From the NCBI GenBank assembly GCA_002704625.1, contig PAGZ01000015.1:1-30066 (forward strand): 30,066 bases of DNA, in the 5' to 3' direction. The notes under the pieces are model-generated. The model had not been told where the DNA came from, made no database searches, and was given only the letters and a program-made list of their open reading frames with translations. This document shows, piece by piece, positions 9,293-17,840 of this stretch. How positions within the stretch are numbered: position 1 is the stretch's first letter; the number at the start of each line of letters is the position of its first letter. The translations under genes were made by a program, and so were the position numbers. The stretch is from Candidatus Pelagibacter sp. GTDB taxonomy: Bacteria > Pseudomonadota > Alphaproteobacteria > Pelagibacterales > Pelagibacteraceae.

Positions 9293-10120
9293 TTAATCGC
9301 ATCCTAATACTTGTCTTCTAAACCCTGTACGAAGATAATCAGGAATACATCTAAAGTCAATTAATTTTGTGTTTTTCTCAAATCTTGCTTTAGCATCTGG
9401 ATCTTTTGCAAGTTTTTTATTAAAGTTTTCGCGATCATTATAATATGACATTGCTGTTTTTGGTCCACATTTAGCAAAGACACCAGGTATGTCATCACTT
9501 TTATCACCAGTTACAATTTTACAAAATAAATCACATTCAGCATTACCTGTAGCATTTTTACTAGTACTAATATCCTTGTACTTTAAGTTAAAGATTTTCA
9601 GATCATCATCGAGTAACTGCAAGTAATCCATATCACTGGCAATAAGCCAGATTTTGGCATTATCTACACTTTCTCGTATACGTTCTATTGTTAAAGCAAT
9701 ACAATCATCAGCTTCAAGATGTGGAAACTTAACAATTGCATTTATACCAGCCTCTTCCCATAAACTATCATATGCCATCTTAAAGAAAGGTCCGCCAAGA
9801 AAGGTGTCATCCTTATCTCTATTTTCTTTGTAAGTTTCTGTTAATTCCATTCTCCATATATTTTTACGTGGGCAATCTTTTCCAACAATCATAATAGGAT
9901 TATCAATTTTTAGTTTTTTTGCAATTTCTTTTACTTTTGAGATAAATGTTGCTTTAAACTTTTCAACAAAATCAGGATTTTTAATTGGTATCCCCAAATT
10001 ATCATCTGGCTTAGCTAGACTCCACCATTGCGTAAGTGCGTAATATCTATAAAAACAGTAGTAACTGCCATCGATTATAATAAAGTTAGTAGGCATGTTT
10101 ACGTTGTGATACTTAAACAT
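9293..10120 (-). CDS. 5'-3' exonuclease (PIN/FEN superfamily, T4 RNase H/Pol I-exo type)
   Basis: A 275-residue nuclease expected to remove 5' flaps or primers during viral DNA replication. The metal-binding acids are visible: Asp17 (IIIDGSYY), Glu136/Asp138/Asp139 (LEADDC), Asp163/Asp165 (ASDMDYLQLL), and Asp206, Asp209 and Asp210 (TGDKSDDIPG), the last leading into the helix-hairpin-helix. YKENR at 97-101 matches the conserved YKxxR. Length is normal for phage-type exonucleases. There are two possible ATGs, 10118-10120 (MFKYHNVN) and 10094-10096 (MPTNFIII). The inner one leaves 42 nt to the early motif at 10139 and places the first strand at the usual distance, so it could be the true start. 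It is distinct from the FEN1-like gene at 26847. Confidence 0.9.
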   Translation of the reverse strand: MFKYHNVNMPTNFIIIDGSYYCFYRYYALTQWWSLAKPDDNLGIPIKNPDFVEKFKATFISKVKEIAKKLKIDNPIMIVGKDCPRKNIWRMELTETYKENRDKDDTFLGGPFFKMAYDSLWEEAGINAIVKFPHLEADDCIALTIERIRESVDNAKIWLIASDMDYLQLLDDDLKIFNLKYKDISTSKNATGNAECDLFCKIVTGDKSDDIPGVFAKCGPKTAMSYYNDRENFNKKLAKDPDAKARFEKNTKLIDFRCIPDYLRTGFRRQVLGCD

Positions 10121-10138
10121 GACTAGTATTTAAATCAT

Positions 10139-10146
10139 TCAATTTT
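10139..10146 (-). promoter_or_regulatory. AAAATTGA early-promoter-like motif (minus strand)
   Basis: Reads TCAATTTT on the plus strand, 18 nt upstream of the outer and 42 nt upstream of the inner exonuclease start. Confidence 0.5.
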
Positions 10147-10274
10147 CCATTATTTACAAAAAAAACCTTTCTTAACGGTGCTTTGTGAATTATAGTAGAG
10201 TGTGAGCCTACGCTGGATATTTAATTTTTATAATATAAATAGCATTTTATTAAATCGTTGTAAAATAAAAATTA

Positions 10275-11576
10275 TCAATATTCCATTATGCATGTAGTAG
10301 TATTATTCATCTTATCCATAGTCTTTTTAATATGATCAATATATGTTTCGCCATTATTACACAATTCATTTGATACACTTGCAGATACTGCCAATGATAA
10401 CTGTATTCTACAAAATGGTCTGCTAAGTGTTAAATTATAATTAAATAATAGTTTATTAATTTTGTATATGGTCATAACATTTAAAACCTCACTATTATAA
10501 ACTATATTATTAATAGTTTCAGCCATATCCTTGTACAATAATTCTTTTCTATCTTTTGACATAGAATTATATACATCACTTGGTGCAACTAATCTGCTTG
10601 CAATAATTTTTGCTGCTTCAGTAGGTTCGTCTTTTAAAAACATCTTAATAAAAAACTCTGTAAAATCTTCTTGTTCTTCTCTTGATATTTCTCCTACTAT
10701 TCCAAAATCAATAATACCTAATTTTTTTGTCATAATTTCGTCAGTTTCTTCTTCCATAAACAAAATATTGCCTGAATGAAGATCTGCATGATACATTTTG
10801 TCGTAAAGTACGCTTTTTAAACTATATTGGGCTACAAGAAGACCATAATCATTTTTTTCATTATTATCTAATTGTTTGAGTTTTTTACCACGAAGTCTTT
10901 CCATAACAATAACATTATTATTACTTTCAGTAATACTAGTATCTACCCATGGTATTTTAACATAATCAGTGTTAGCAAATTGGAGACCCATTTTACTTAA
11001 ATTATCAGCCTCTTTTTTAAACAAAACTTGTTTATACATATCTGACTCATTTTCTTCAAATACAGTATATAGATTCATACGTCTAAGATAAGGTAGCCAA
11101 GTACTTATTTTTACTAATAGTCTCATTTTATCTATTGCTTGATGAAGTCTTTCATCAATATTTTTACGTTTAACTTTGATTACTACATCTTTATTACCTA
11201 ATGTACCATAGTAAACTAATGCAATCATACCTGATGCCTCTGGTCCTTTTGGATTTCGCTCAATTACCAATCGATTAGCCTGCCTATCTTTATTAATTTG
11301 TTCTTCTAATTCATCTAAATCTGGTAATTCTTCTTCTAAGTAAGGAACATTATCATTAAATCTAGACAAATATTCCATTTCAATATTTGTTAGCAAGTCA
11401 GCGCCTGAAGACAATGACTGAAAGGTTTTTGAATATACAATATTATAACTAGACAAAAATGTGGCTATCTTTCTAATACAGTCAATTCTTTTTCTGCCAA
11501 ATAAATAGCACAGCATTTGCCAAAGCAAAAAAAAAGTAGTTTTGGCAGCAAGTAATATAGAATCTACATCAATCAT
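10275..11576 (-). CDS. ABC1/ADCK/UbiB-family atypical protein kinase
   Basis: A 433-residue member of the UbiB/ADCK family, atypical kinases linked in cells to coenzyme Q and lipid metabolism. Visible parts are the VAIK-like lysine in VVIKVKR (131-137), the helix-C glutamate in KKEADN (Glu189), the catalytic loop HADLHSGN (263-270, Asp265, Asn270) and the DFG of IIDFGIVG (Asp290). The family-specific N-terminal KxGQ motif is KTFQ here (50-53, Gly to Phe), and the Ala-rich loop is replaced by EASGMIAL. These regions normally restrict ATP use and protein phosphorylation, so activity may differ. A hydrophobic segment at about 13-26 could anchor it in a membrane. TATAC lies 2 nt before the ATG (plus-strand GTATA, 11579-11583). 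Confidence 0.88.
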   Translation of the reverse strand: MIDVDSILLAAKTTFFLLWQMLCYLFGRKRIDCIRKIATFLSSYNIVYSKTFQSLSSGADLLTNIEMEYLSRFNDNVPYLEEELPDLDELEEQINKDRQANRLVIERNPKGPEASGMIALVYYGTLGNKDVVIKVKRKNIDERLHQAIDKMRLLVKISTWLPYLRRMNLYTVFEENESDMYKQVLFKKEADNLSKMGLQFANTDYVKIPWVDTSITESNNNVIVMERLRGKKLKQLDNNEKNDYGLLVAQYSLKSVLYDKMYHADLHSGNILFMEEETDEIMTKKLGIIDFGIVGEISREEQEDFTEFFIKMFLKDEPTEAAKIIASRLVAPSDVYNSMSKDRKELLYKDMAETINNIVYNSEVLNVMTIYKINKLLFNYNLTLSRPFCRIQLSLAVSASVSNELCNNGETYIDHIKKTMDKMNNTTTCIMEY

Positions 11577-11612
11577 TTGTATACTCTATATTGTGAAATG
11601 TATGTAAGTAAT

Positions 11613-12182
11613 TTATCTTAAAGATTCTAAAAATGTTTTTAATCTGATAAATATCTTTTTCATTAGTAATCCTGGAAGTTTTCTCATTATATGAGGCATG
11701 TCTTCGTCTATAACCAATGAAAACTTATAGATTACATCTATTTCATTGTTGCTGATAAAAGAAAGAGATAAATTACCATTACTTTTTTTAACAGGATAAC
11801 ATCGATTAGGTATTTGAAAATGATGTGCTTTATCTATTTGTTTGGAATAGAAATTGTAACTATTATTATTTTTCTCTATTTCAGTCTCAGAATATACATA
11901 TTTTTGACTAATACCAAAGTCTTCTCCAAACCTTTTAAGAATCATCCCCATTTTCATAATATTATCAGTTTCAGAATATGGTTCAAGAACAATTTTATCT
12001 ATTACATCTTTGTTTAATTCGCCTAACAAACTAAATAACTTGAAACCTATGGCTTGATGTAGGTCATAATTTTTATTTATTAGTTTAAAAGATAAGGTGA
12101 AAATATCTTGTTCACCCTTAACCATGTATAAATTAATATCATGTTTATTGCATATCATTTCTTGTTGTGACGGAATATCCAT
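11613..12182 (-). CDS. Conserved hypothetical protein
   Basis: A 189-residue soluble protein with no motif I recognise. It opens MDIPSQQEM and has mixed alpha/beta character. It lies on the same strand as the ABC1-like kinase with a 36-nt spacer, and both starts carry TATAC (here plus-strand GTATA 12185-12189, 2 nt before the ATG). I recall similar short proteins with the MDIPS opening among algal mimivirids. Expression together with the kinase is likely; function is unknown. Confidence 0.75.
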   Translation of the reverse strand: MDIPSQQEMICNKHDINLYMVKGEQDIFTLSFKLINKNYDLHQAIGFKLFSLLGELNKDVIDKIVLEPYSETDNIMKMGMILKRFGEDFGISQKYVYSETEIEKNNNSYNFYSKQIDKAHHFQIPNRCYPVKKSNGNLSLSFISNNEIDVIYKFSLVIDEDMPHIMRKLPGLLMKKIFIRLKTFLESLR

Positions 12183-12462
12183 TAGTATAATCTTCTAATC
12201 TATTTTAATAGTTTAAACTTATAAATAATTTACGTTTTTTATTGTTTTTGAAAGTCAATTCGGATATTTTAAACTTTTGATAGAATTTTCGGGAAAATAT
12301 TTTTGGGTTTTGAAAACACGTTTTTTTTAACGTTTATTTAGACAACCTAGGCATATTTATTTTTAAAAACCAAAAGTTATGTAGGTTAGTTATGTAGGAC
12401 TTAAAAAAGAGCACTGAGCATTCAAAATACTTAAAAATATCTTCTTTAGCTAATGAAACAAA
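12183..12462. other. 280-bp AT-rich divergent spacer
   Basis: The spacer separates the divergent starts at 12182 and 12463. It holds T-rich runs (12235-12330), a tandem 13-bp repeat (12375-12398), and a seven-codon upstream frame from the ATG at 12453. No RNA gene or AAAATTGA motif was seen. Confidence 0.6.
12375..12398 (+). repeat. Tandem AGTTATGTAGG repeat
   Basis: AGTTATGTAGG occurs at 12375-12385 and 12388-12398 with a TT spacer, 65 nt before the zinc-finger start. It could be a regulator-binding site. Confidence 0.45.
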
Positions 12463-12663
12463 ATGAAACAAATTGAAACAAAAGCGGACAAAAAAGGGAC
12501 GAAAAAGGACGAGTTTTTTTTATGTAAATTATGTGACTATTCTACGTGTCATTGCGGTCATTGGAAAAGACATATTGAGACGAAGAAACACAAAAAGTTA
12601 GAAATGAAACAAAATGAAACAAATGAAACAAAAACGGACGAAAATCGGACAAAAAGGACAAGA
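12453..12663 (+). repeat. Diverged direct repeat of about 60 bp before each zinc finger
   Basis: Copy 1 at 12453-12513 and copy 2 at 12604-12663 share ATGAAACAAAATGAAACAAA and then similar GGAC-rich text. Copy 1 has one extra T, which puts its first ATG (12453) into a seven-codon frame that stops at once, and the gene uses the second ATG. Confidence 0.7.
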
Positions 12664-13443
12664 AAAACAAAACTCCAAGAGTATTGTTGTGAAAAGTGTG
12701 AACAACCATTTGGAAGTCGAACATCATTATGGAGACACAAAAAAAAGTGCGCAGGTGTATTAGTTACAACAGTTACTAATAATACGTTTGAATCATCAGT
12801 GGTGACAGCTGCAATGCAGGAAAACCAAGTATTAAGAGAACAATTAAAAGAGCAAAATGATAGAATGTATGAGATTGCCAAGGCATCAACTAATGCACTA
12901 ATGAATCAAAATACTTATGTTGACATGAATAATTGTACTAATAATTATACTAGTAATCAAAACAATAATAATTTTAACATCAATCTATTTTTAAACGAAA
13001 AATGTAGTGATGCACTATCTATTCAAGATTTTGCTAAGAAACTCCAGCTAACTATGGCGGATTTGTTACAAACAAAAGAAAATAAAGCAATAGGGTTGGC
13101 GAATATTGTAGTTAAGAATCTAGAACCATTATCTTTAACAGAAAGACCATTGCATTGCACTGAAAGTGACGAATGGTTTGTGAAAGATAAATCAAGCGGT
13201 TGGGAAAAAGATAGTGGAAAAACTGCACAACTTACAGAACATGGTATTCTACAACATTGGCCAGACGTATTTCAGTCAGAACATCCTGATTGGGTAAATG
13301 ATGAAAAGATGACAAATAAATATGTTGAAATTGCAGGAGTTGCTGCTTCGAAGTTATCCGACGCTGAACGAAAAAAATTATGTAAAGCAATGAAGGCAAA
13401 TTGTACTCTAACAGAAAAAGATGTATTAAAAGTAATAAAGTAA
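12463..13443 (+). CDS. Two-zinc-finger protein of a giant-virus family
   Basis: A 326-residue probable nucleic-acid-binding protein. The first finger is C2H2 (Cys21, Cys24, His37, His43; CDYST and TKKHK are typical of viral fingers). The second is C2HC (Cys76, Cys79, His92, Cys96). A short coiled-coil region follows (about 117-140, QVLREQLKEQNDRMYEIAK), then an Asn-rich linker and a conserved C-terminal domain opening FNINLFLNEKCSDALSIQDF at about 171. I recall this finger plus NLFLNExCxxA layout as a family often present in several copies in giant viruses, perhaps mobile-element or regulator related. Each finger is preceded by the same duplicated Lys/Gln/Asn/Thr-rich DNA (12453-12513 and 12604-12663). 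The start is the ATG at 12463, inside the first copy. Confidence 0.82.
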   Translation: MKQIETKADKKGTKKDEFFLCKLCDYSTCHCGHWKRHIETKKHKKLEMKQNETNETKTDENRTKRTRKTKLQEYCCEKCEQPFGSRTSLWRHKKKCAGVLVTTVTNNTFESSVVTAAMQENQVLREQLKEQNDRMYEIAKASTNALMNQNTYVDMNNCTNNYTSNQNNNNFNINLFLNEKCSDALSIQDFAKKLQLTMADLLQTKENKAIGLANIVVKNLEPLSLTERPLHCTESDEWFVKDKSSGWEKDSGKTAQLTEHGILQHWPDVFQSEHPDWVNDEKMTNKYVEIAGVAASKLSDAERKKLCKAMKANCTLTEKDVLKVIK

Positions 13444-13461
13444 TTTATCTATGTATAATTT

Positions 13462-13920
13462 ATGTATGAAAGCATGAACGAAAATAATTGTATAAATAAA
13501 AGGATAGATAATCGCGCTTCTTTCCATATAGATATAAATAATGTAGGAACTGCTATAACAACTAATCCTGTTATACAAAGACCTGCAACTCCTGATGCGT
13601 GCATAATATGTTTTGAAACATGTGGCGATTTAGTTGACGGATCTAGCTTAGTTATTGCTGAGTGCGGGTGTAAATATGTTATTCATGAAGAATGTTTCTA
13701 TGAATGGATAAGAAAGAAACAAGGTCTTCCAGCATGTATTGCATGTAATACAAACTGTTTTATTAAAAGAGAGTTAGAAATACAAGATGAAGAAGCTAGA
13801 AGAATTCTAATAGAAAATAATAGAATAAGAAATATAAAAATCTGTTATACAATTGGATATACTATAACGTTTTTTATTGTATTATGTTTTATAATAATAA
13901 TATTATCAAAAAATAATTAA
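13462..13920 (+). CDS. RING-type zinc-finger protein with C-terminal membrane anchor
   Basis: A 152-residue putative E3 ubiquitin ligase. The metal ligands fit a RING/RING-CH pattern: Cys47-x2-Cys50, Cys68-x-Cys70, His75-x2-Cys78 with the following Trp82 (FYEWI), and Cys92-x2-Cys95. A charged helix leads to a C-terminal hydrophobic segment (about 130-148, YTITFFIVLCFIIIILS). Small membrane RING proteins of this build act on host membrane proteins in poxviruses and herpesviruses (MARCH-like), but the target here is unknown. The loop between ligand pairs is compact. ATG 13462 was chosen; an in-frame ATG four codons later is also possible. The gene starts 18 nt after the zinc-finger gene. Confidence 0.82.
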   Translation: MYESMNENNCINKRIDNRASFHIDINNVGTAITTNPVIQRPATPDACIICFETCGDLVDGSSLVIAECGCKYVIHEECFYEWIRKKQGLPACIACNTNCFIKRELEIQDEEARRILIENNRIRNIKICYTIGYTITFFIVLCFIIIILSKNN

Positions 13921-13991
13921 TTAAATTATACAATACTAAGTATATTTGTTTGCTCGACTCGACATCTTTAATTTTGCATATATCAAAACCA

Positions 13992-14019
13992 TAATCTAAT
14001 TGATTCACGGATTAGATTA
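13992..14019. terminator. Hairpin between convergent genes
   Basis: TAATCTAAT (13992-14000) and ATTAGATTA (14011-14019) pair perfectly around a 10-nt loop. They lie in the convergent spacer between stops at 13920 and 14088. Confidence 0.5.
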
Positions 14020-14060
14020 ATTACTTTCCATATCTACATACGCAAGTCTGGTCGCACTAC

Positions 14061-14075
14061 CATTTCATTGAAATG
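14061..14075. terminator. Short palindrome before the minus-strand stop
   Basis: CATTTCA-T-TGAAATG is a 7-bp inverted repeat 13 nt beyond the end of the two-TM gene. It may be that gene's transcript-end hairpin. Confidence 0.4.
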
Positions 14076-14087
14076 AATCTCAACAAA

Positions 14088-14852
14088 TTATTTTTTTTCA
14101 GTAATATTTATAGAAAAATTGTTATCGGATTGCAATTTTTTGTCTTCCAAATCTGACTCTGAGACGAGATTATCTTGATTTGTTTTATCTATATTGTTAT
14201 CTTCCAGATTATCTTTTGAAGTATTATTTACTTTATCTATGATTTCTGTTTGGTCATCGCTTTCAAGTTGCGTAATATTATTTTGAGATGTTGTAGTAGA
14301 ACCGAGACTTTTATTATCTAATATATTTTTTTTTCCCCTTGCTTTTTTAATGACTTCGAAATAATCATCTTCGTTTTTAATAATAGTAATGAGATTTTTT
14401 TGGGATGCTTTTAAAAAACGTTTTCTCACATCTGGGTAGAGACTTGTCTCTAACAATTCAAGTGCCTCATGATATTCATGAAGTAAATCTTCATCCACAG
14501 TGCTACTGTTTCGTGCTTTTGCTAAAGTACTAGTCAAAACTGTACACGACTGAATAAGAACCTCTTGTTGTTCATTGTATCTCTTGAATTTAACAAAAGA
14601 CGATATTCCTGCAACAACTGAAGAAAGAAAAATTGGAAAAAGATTTAATGCCGGATCATCCCATTTCATTGTCATTTTAGTGCTTTCAAAAAGGGAAGAT
14701 CCTAGACTTACAAAAATGATAATTTTATTCCAAAAGTCTCCCTCTCTTTTTAAATCCTCGTGTGCCAAATGCAATGTATCGCGCTTGTACTTGATATCAC
14801 TTTTAATCTCAACGAGAGTGGTTTTTTCCATATATATATAATTTAATTCCAT
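14088..14852 (-). CDS. Two-TM protein, SLATT-like layout
   Basis: A 254-residue membrane protein of unknown function. A charged N-terminal helix (about 10-38) is followed by two TM helices (about 42-56 and 71-87), then a long helical region (90-165) and a disordered acidic Asn/Asp tail. The order of helix, two TM and helical bundle, with a W before TM1 and KFKRYNEQQE after TM2, resembles SLATT domains, which form predicted pore-type effectors in bacterial and eukaryotic conflict systems. That resemblance is by eye and weak. The start is either 14850-14852 or the inner ATG at 14829-14831 (MEKTTLVE). An AAAATTGA motif at 14908 suggests early expression. Confidence 0.75.
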   Translation of the reverse strand: MELNYIYMEKTTLVEIKSDIKYKRDTLHLAHEDLKREGDFWNKIIIFVSLGSSLFESTKMTMKWDDPALNLFPIFLSSVVAGISSFVKFKRYNEQQEVLIQSCTVLTSTLAKARNSSTVDEDLLHEYHEALELLETSLYPDVRKRFLKASQKNLITIIKNEDDYFEVIKKARGKKNILDNKSLGSTTTSQNNITQLESDDQTEIIDKVNNTSKDNLEDNNIDKTNQDNLVSESDLEDKKLQSDNNFSINITEKK

Positions 14853-14907
14853 TATTTTTTTTCTTCATATAATCAAATAATTTTTCAATATTTACAAATA
14901 CAATATA

Positions 14908-14915
14908 TCAATTTT
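14908..14915 (-). promoter_or_regulatory. AAAATTGA early-promoter-like motif (minus strand)
   Basis: TCAATTTT on the plus strand, 55 nt upstream of the outer ATG and 76 nt upstream of the inner ATG of the two-TM gene. Confidence 0.5.
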
Positions 14916-14917
14916 AT

Positions 14918-16474
14918 TTACAATTCAAGACTTACACTAGTTCTTGGAGTTTTTCTTTTCCCCTTTGAACGAGATGGAATCTGATTTGATGCCATTTCTT
15001 TTAGATCTTGAATACTAACTGTGCTGCTTTTTTCTGGAGCAACTGGAGTGTTTTTGGGAATAGTTACGGTTTTTGTTTTAAGACCTGAGATTAGATCACC
15101 AATATCACTGGGACCTTTCATTTCTGCACGTTTAGGAGCTGAGTTAGAACTAGGTTTCTCTGCAGCAGAAGATTGCTCTCTAGGTTGTGGGCCAACGCTT
15201 TGATAATTATCGCGAACATCAACACCTCTCGCAGCATATAGATCGGGTCGATTCTGTGGTGCGCTTACTGATTGTGAACTTCGTTCTGTGCGTGTCTTAA
15301 CTGGTTCAGGCGGAGGGCCTGATGCAACATTTGGCATAGGATCTCTTCTTGATGGAGGGGGCATACCTGTCTGACTTCCCATAACATTATTCATAAATCC
15401 ACCAAATCCTGGATTTTGATCGCCCATTGAATTAACTGCTGCTTGTGTAAACTGTTGCATAAGTTCTGGATTTTGACGCATAATATCATCCATGCCTGGC
15501 ATCGATGACTTGAACATAGTATTTGTCATATGAACCATAATAGCTGATCCTGCTAATTGAAATAAAAGTTTAAGTTCAGGTGCCATTTGTGCCTTGCTTT
15601 TATATTTCTCATGTAATTCACCAAATATATCGTCATAATCATTTATATTCTCATTTACCTGCTCTCCCCAGCCATCAAGTTTTACATCAAAAGGATCAAA
15701 TCTATTGTTTAAAAACTCAATACCTGTAATCGCGGCCATTAACATCTTACCTTGAAACTTTACGCTATTTAATTTTTCTTTTTCTGCAACAATCATTTCA
15801 TATTCGCCCTTCATCTCGTGTAGGTTTGATTCCATAGAATATCTTTTAGTTAACTTGAGACCCTTTGCTTCTAATCCTTCAAGCTTTCTAAGTACAGAAA
15901 ACTTTTCTTTTAGAACTTCTTCAGGGCTGAGTCTTGGGGCAGTAGATACAAACTTATCTGGGTCAATTGGTATATTTGCAAACCTCTTAAGACCAGAAGA
16001 TTGTTCTTGTGTTTGTGCAGTCTGTTTTCCAATTAATGGTATTCCAATTTTAATACTTTCATTGGAAGAACTATTATTGTCTCCACCATCGCCTTTTTCA
16101 CCTATATTTAATTTTAATCCACCATTATTTTCAGCTAATGCATCCTTAAATAAACCCGATTTACTTTTTGCCTTAATACTATCTCTGGGCTCAAGAACAT
16201 TAATATCCGAACTAAGATTGTTTAAATCATCTTCTAATTCCTGAAGATCTTCTAGATTAATATCTGTGCCTGCTTCAGATTTCGCGCTTTTTGTTTTTTT
16301 ATCATTCATAAGCAAATCTAAGCCACCACCAAAATTAACAGATTTTAATTCTGATCTTTTAGATAGTCCACCGATTGCTGAACTAGCATCATTGGAAGAG
16401 TCACCATCATCTTTGTTTAAACTTATCACAGCTGGGCCTGCTGCGATATCACTAATTTCAATCACTTCTGCCAT
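14918..16474 (-). CDS. DUF5767-like conserved virion protein
   Basis: A 518-residue protein that I place, from memory, with the DUF5767-type family conserved in many nucleocytoviruses and considered structural. The N-terminal 180 residues are Ser/Asp/Lys-rich and probably disordered. The conserved core (about 180-350) contains [71 protein letters not shown] and [14 protein letters not shown] Pro/Ser-rich tail ends in a basic patch (SRSKGKRK). The core is the diagnostic part. It leads a seven-gene minus-strand block (14918-21843) with two other virion-type genes. Its exact role in the particle is not known. Confidence 0.88.
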   Translation of the reverse strand: MAEVIEISDIAAGPAVISLNKDDGDSSNDASSAIGGLSKRSELKSVNFGGGLDLLMNDKKTKSAKSEAGTDINLEDLQELEDDLNNLSSDINVLEPRDSIKAKSKSGLFKDALAENNGGLKLNIGEKGDGGDNNSSSNESIKIGIPLIGKQTAQTQEQSSGLKRFANIPIDPDKFVSTAPRLSPEEVLKEKFSVLRKLEGLEAKGLKLTKRYSMESNLHEMKGEYEMIVAEKEKLNSVKFQGKMLMAAITGIEFLNNRFDPFDVKLDGWGEQVNENINDYDDIFGELHEKYKSKAQMAPELKLLFQLAGSAIMVHMTNTMFKSSMPGMDDIMRQNPELMQQFTQAAVNSMGDQNPGFGGFMNNVMGSQTGMPPPSRRDPMPNVASGPPPEPVKTRTERSSQSVSAPQNRPDLYAARGVDVRDNYQSVGPQPREQSSAAEKPSSNSAPKRAEMKGPSDIGDLISGLKTKTVTIPKNTPVAPEKSSTVSIQDLKEMASNQIPSRSKGKRKTPRTSVSLEL

Positions 16475-16504
16475 GTGTTACAAAATAGTAATATCATTTT
16501 AAGT

Positions 16505-16533
16505 TTATGCTGACGCAAATATATCAAGCATAA
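16505..16533 (-). terminator. Hairpin across the resolvase stop codon
   Basis: TTATGCT (16505-16511) pairs perfectly with AGCATAA (16527-16533) around a 15-nt loop that spans the stop at 16524-16526. Confidence 0.5.
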
Positions 16534-17348
16534 TTAATATACCAAAGTCCTTGTAAAAATGAATCTGCTAGATCATCTTTTTTCTTGTGTTTATTAAAAT
16601 GAATAAGCCAATTATTTAATATGACATTATCTGTAATATATTTTTGGGTAACCATGATTCCAGATGCTTTTCTTTCTTTATAGTTTTTCTTTGAAACTTC
16701 AAAATGTTTTAATTTATTTGAGCTAGAAACAAAAGTTATATCTTTTATCCCCTTTTCTATAAAAAACTGTGTTAACATTCCTTGTATACATTTCATTCTA
16801 ATGGCTAAGGGACCTATTTGATTTTCTATAAGTATTTTATTAACATCATGTAGATCCATTATATCAGGCAATTTTTGTGAAAGTACTATACCTACATCTA
16901 TTAGATTACAATCTGATGCAGAATTACGTTTTTTAAGAGGTGTCAGTGTATTTTGATAAATATAATCTAGAACTTCACTCTGTGTTTTAAAAAATGAAGT
17001 ATCATTAATGATATATTTCTCACCTAATTCAGCATAGTCTTTTTTTAAAAGCTTTTTTTTATCTCTAATTTTTTTATAATTGCTAGGTGCTTTTTCAAGT
17101 AAACAACTATTTGCATGTGTGCCACAATAAAATGTATTACCACAATGTGTCCATGTAGCATTTTTACTACAAATCTTATTTTTCATTTGTTGACAACATG
17201 TTGGGCATTTTTCTTCACGAGATAAATCAATAATATCCCATTTGTGAATATTTACCTTTTTTTCAGAATTAACTGACATTTTACAAAAAGATAAATGCCT
17301 AATACCAACATCAATACTAATAATCATGATGTATTTGTTTATTATCAT
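16524..17348 (-). CDS. RuvC-like Holliday junction resolvase (poxvirus A22 type)
   Basis: A 274-residue endonuclease expected to resolve branched replication or recombination intermediates before packaging. The RNase H-fold acids are visible: Asp13 (SIDVGIRHL), Glu175 (ILIENQIG), and Asp258, Asp259 and Asp262 near the end (KDDLADSFLQGLWY), as in poxvirus A22. After the first strands lies a Cys/His insert (about 48-80: CPTCC, C60, C69, CGTH) that probably binds zinc, a feature I recall in mimivirid and algal-virus versions. Two ATGs are possible, 17346-17348 and 17325-17327. The inner start (MIISIDVG) puts the catalytic Asp at residue 6, as is usual for the family. Confidence 0.88.
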   Translation of the reverse strand: MIINKYIMIISIDVGIRHLSFCKMSVNSEKKVNIHKWDIIDLSREEKCPTCCQQMKNKICSKNATWTHCGNTFYCGTHANSCLLEKAPSNYKKIRDKKKLLKKDYAELGEKYIINDTSFFKTQSEVLDYIYQNTLTPLKKRNSASDCNLIDVGIVLSQKLPDIMDLHDVNKILIENQIGPLAIRMKCIQGMLTQFFIEKGIKDITFVSSSNKLKHFEVSKKNYKERKASGIMVTQKYITDNVILNNWLIHFNKHKKKDDLADSFLQGLWYINYA

Positions 17349-17380
17349 ATATTTAAGTTTTTGACTAAAGACATGATAAA

Positions 17381-17821
17381 TTAATTTGGATTAGGATATC
17401 CGGCTCGTAATAGCTGTTCTTGAGTTAACTGTGGCGTAAACTGTCTACATGCGAGCTCGTATTTTGTTAGATATAATGATTTTAAATCACTGTTTTCATA
17501 ACCAAAAGGGTGAGACTTATCGGCACATGATTTGTAGAGAAATGGCGTATTACTTTTTTTTTCATTTTGAACACCATAACGAGCTGGACATGAGCAACAT
17601 TCGTCACAAGCTTCTAATTGATTATGTTTAATTATGGCATCGGCATTATTCTGCATATATGCTCTGTACTGCCAATTACTTTTGATATCTTGTGCTTCTC
17701 TAATATCATCACTAATTTTAGAACCTGGCTGCCATTCAGCATAGTTTCTACCATCATGCATGATAGGTGGAAAGTCAAAATGGATATTATTTGAACCTGA
17801 TTTGCAAGTACCCCAATTCAT
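17381..17821 (-). CDS. Conserved Cys-containing giant-virus protein
   Basis: A 146-residue protein of unknown function, possibly structural. It opens with MNWGTCKSG, followed by FDFPPIMHDGRNYAEWQP and IKSNWQYRAYMQNNADAI. It then has a cysteine cluster (CDECCSC) that could bind metal or form disulfides, and a second region ending LLRAGYPNPN. I recall the DFPPxMxDxRNxxxWQP and SNWxYRxYMxxN patterns as conserved across several alga-infecting and amoebal giant viruses, where the protein is virion-associated. The match is from memory. A 10-nt palindrome (17378-17387) covers the stop codon, and a TTTAC/GTAAA hairpin sits at the start. Confidence 0.82.
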   Translation of the reverse strand: MNWGTCKSGSNNIHFDFPPIMHDGRNYAEWQPGSKISDDIREAQDIKSNWQYRAYMQNNADAIIKHNQLEACDECCSCPARYGVQNEKKSNTPFLYKSCADKSHPFGYENSDLKSLYLTKYELACRQFTPQLTQEQLLRAGYPNPN

Positions 17822-17840
17822 TTACAATATGTAAAGATAT

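Noticed and set aside
12183..12462. Replication origin or attachment site in the T-rich spacer
   Set aside because: Only short T runs and one 13-bp tandem repeat are present, with no iteron array or inverted pair.
12558..12881. Minus-strand frames inside the zinc-finger gene
   Set aside because: They oppose a gene with intact zinc ligands and arise from its AT-biased repeats.
13921..14087. tRNA or other RNA gene in the convergent spacer
   Set aside because: No T-loop GGTTCGA-type box or acceptor pairing was found on either strand; the pairing seen is the simple hairpin at 13992-14019.
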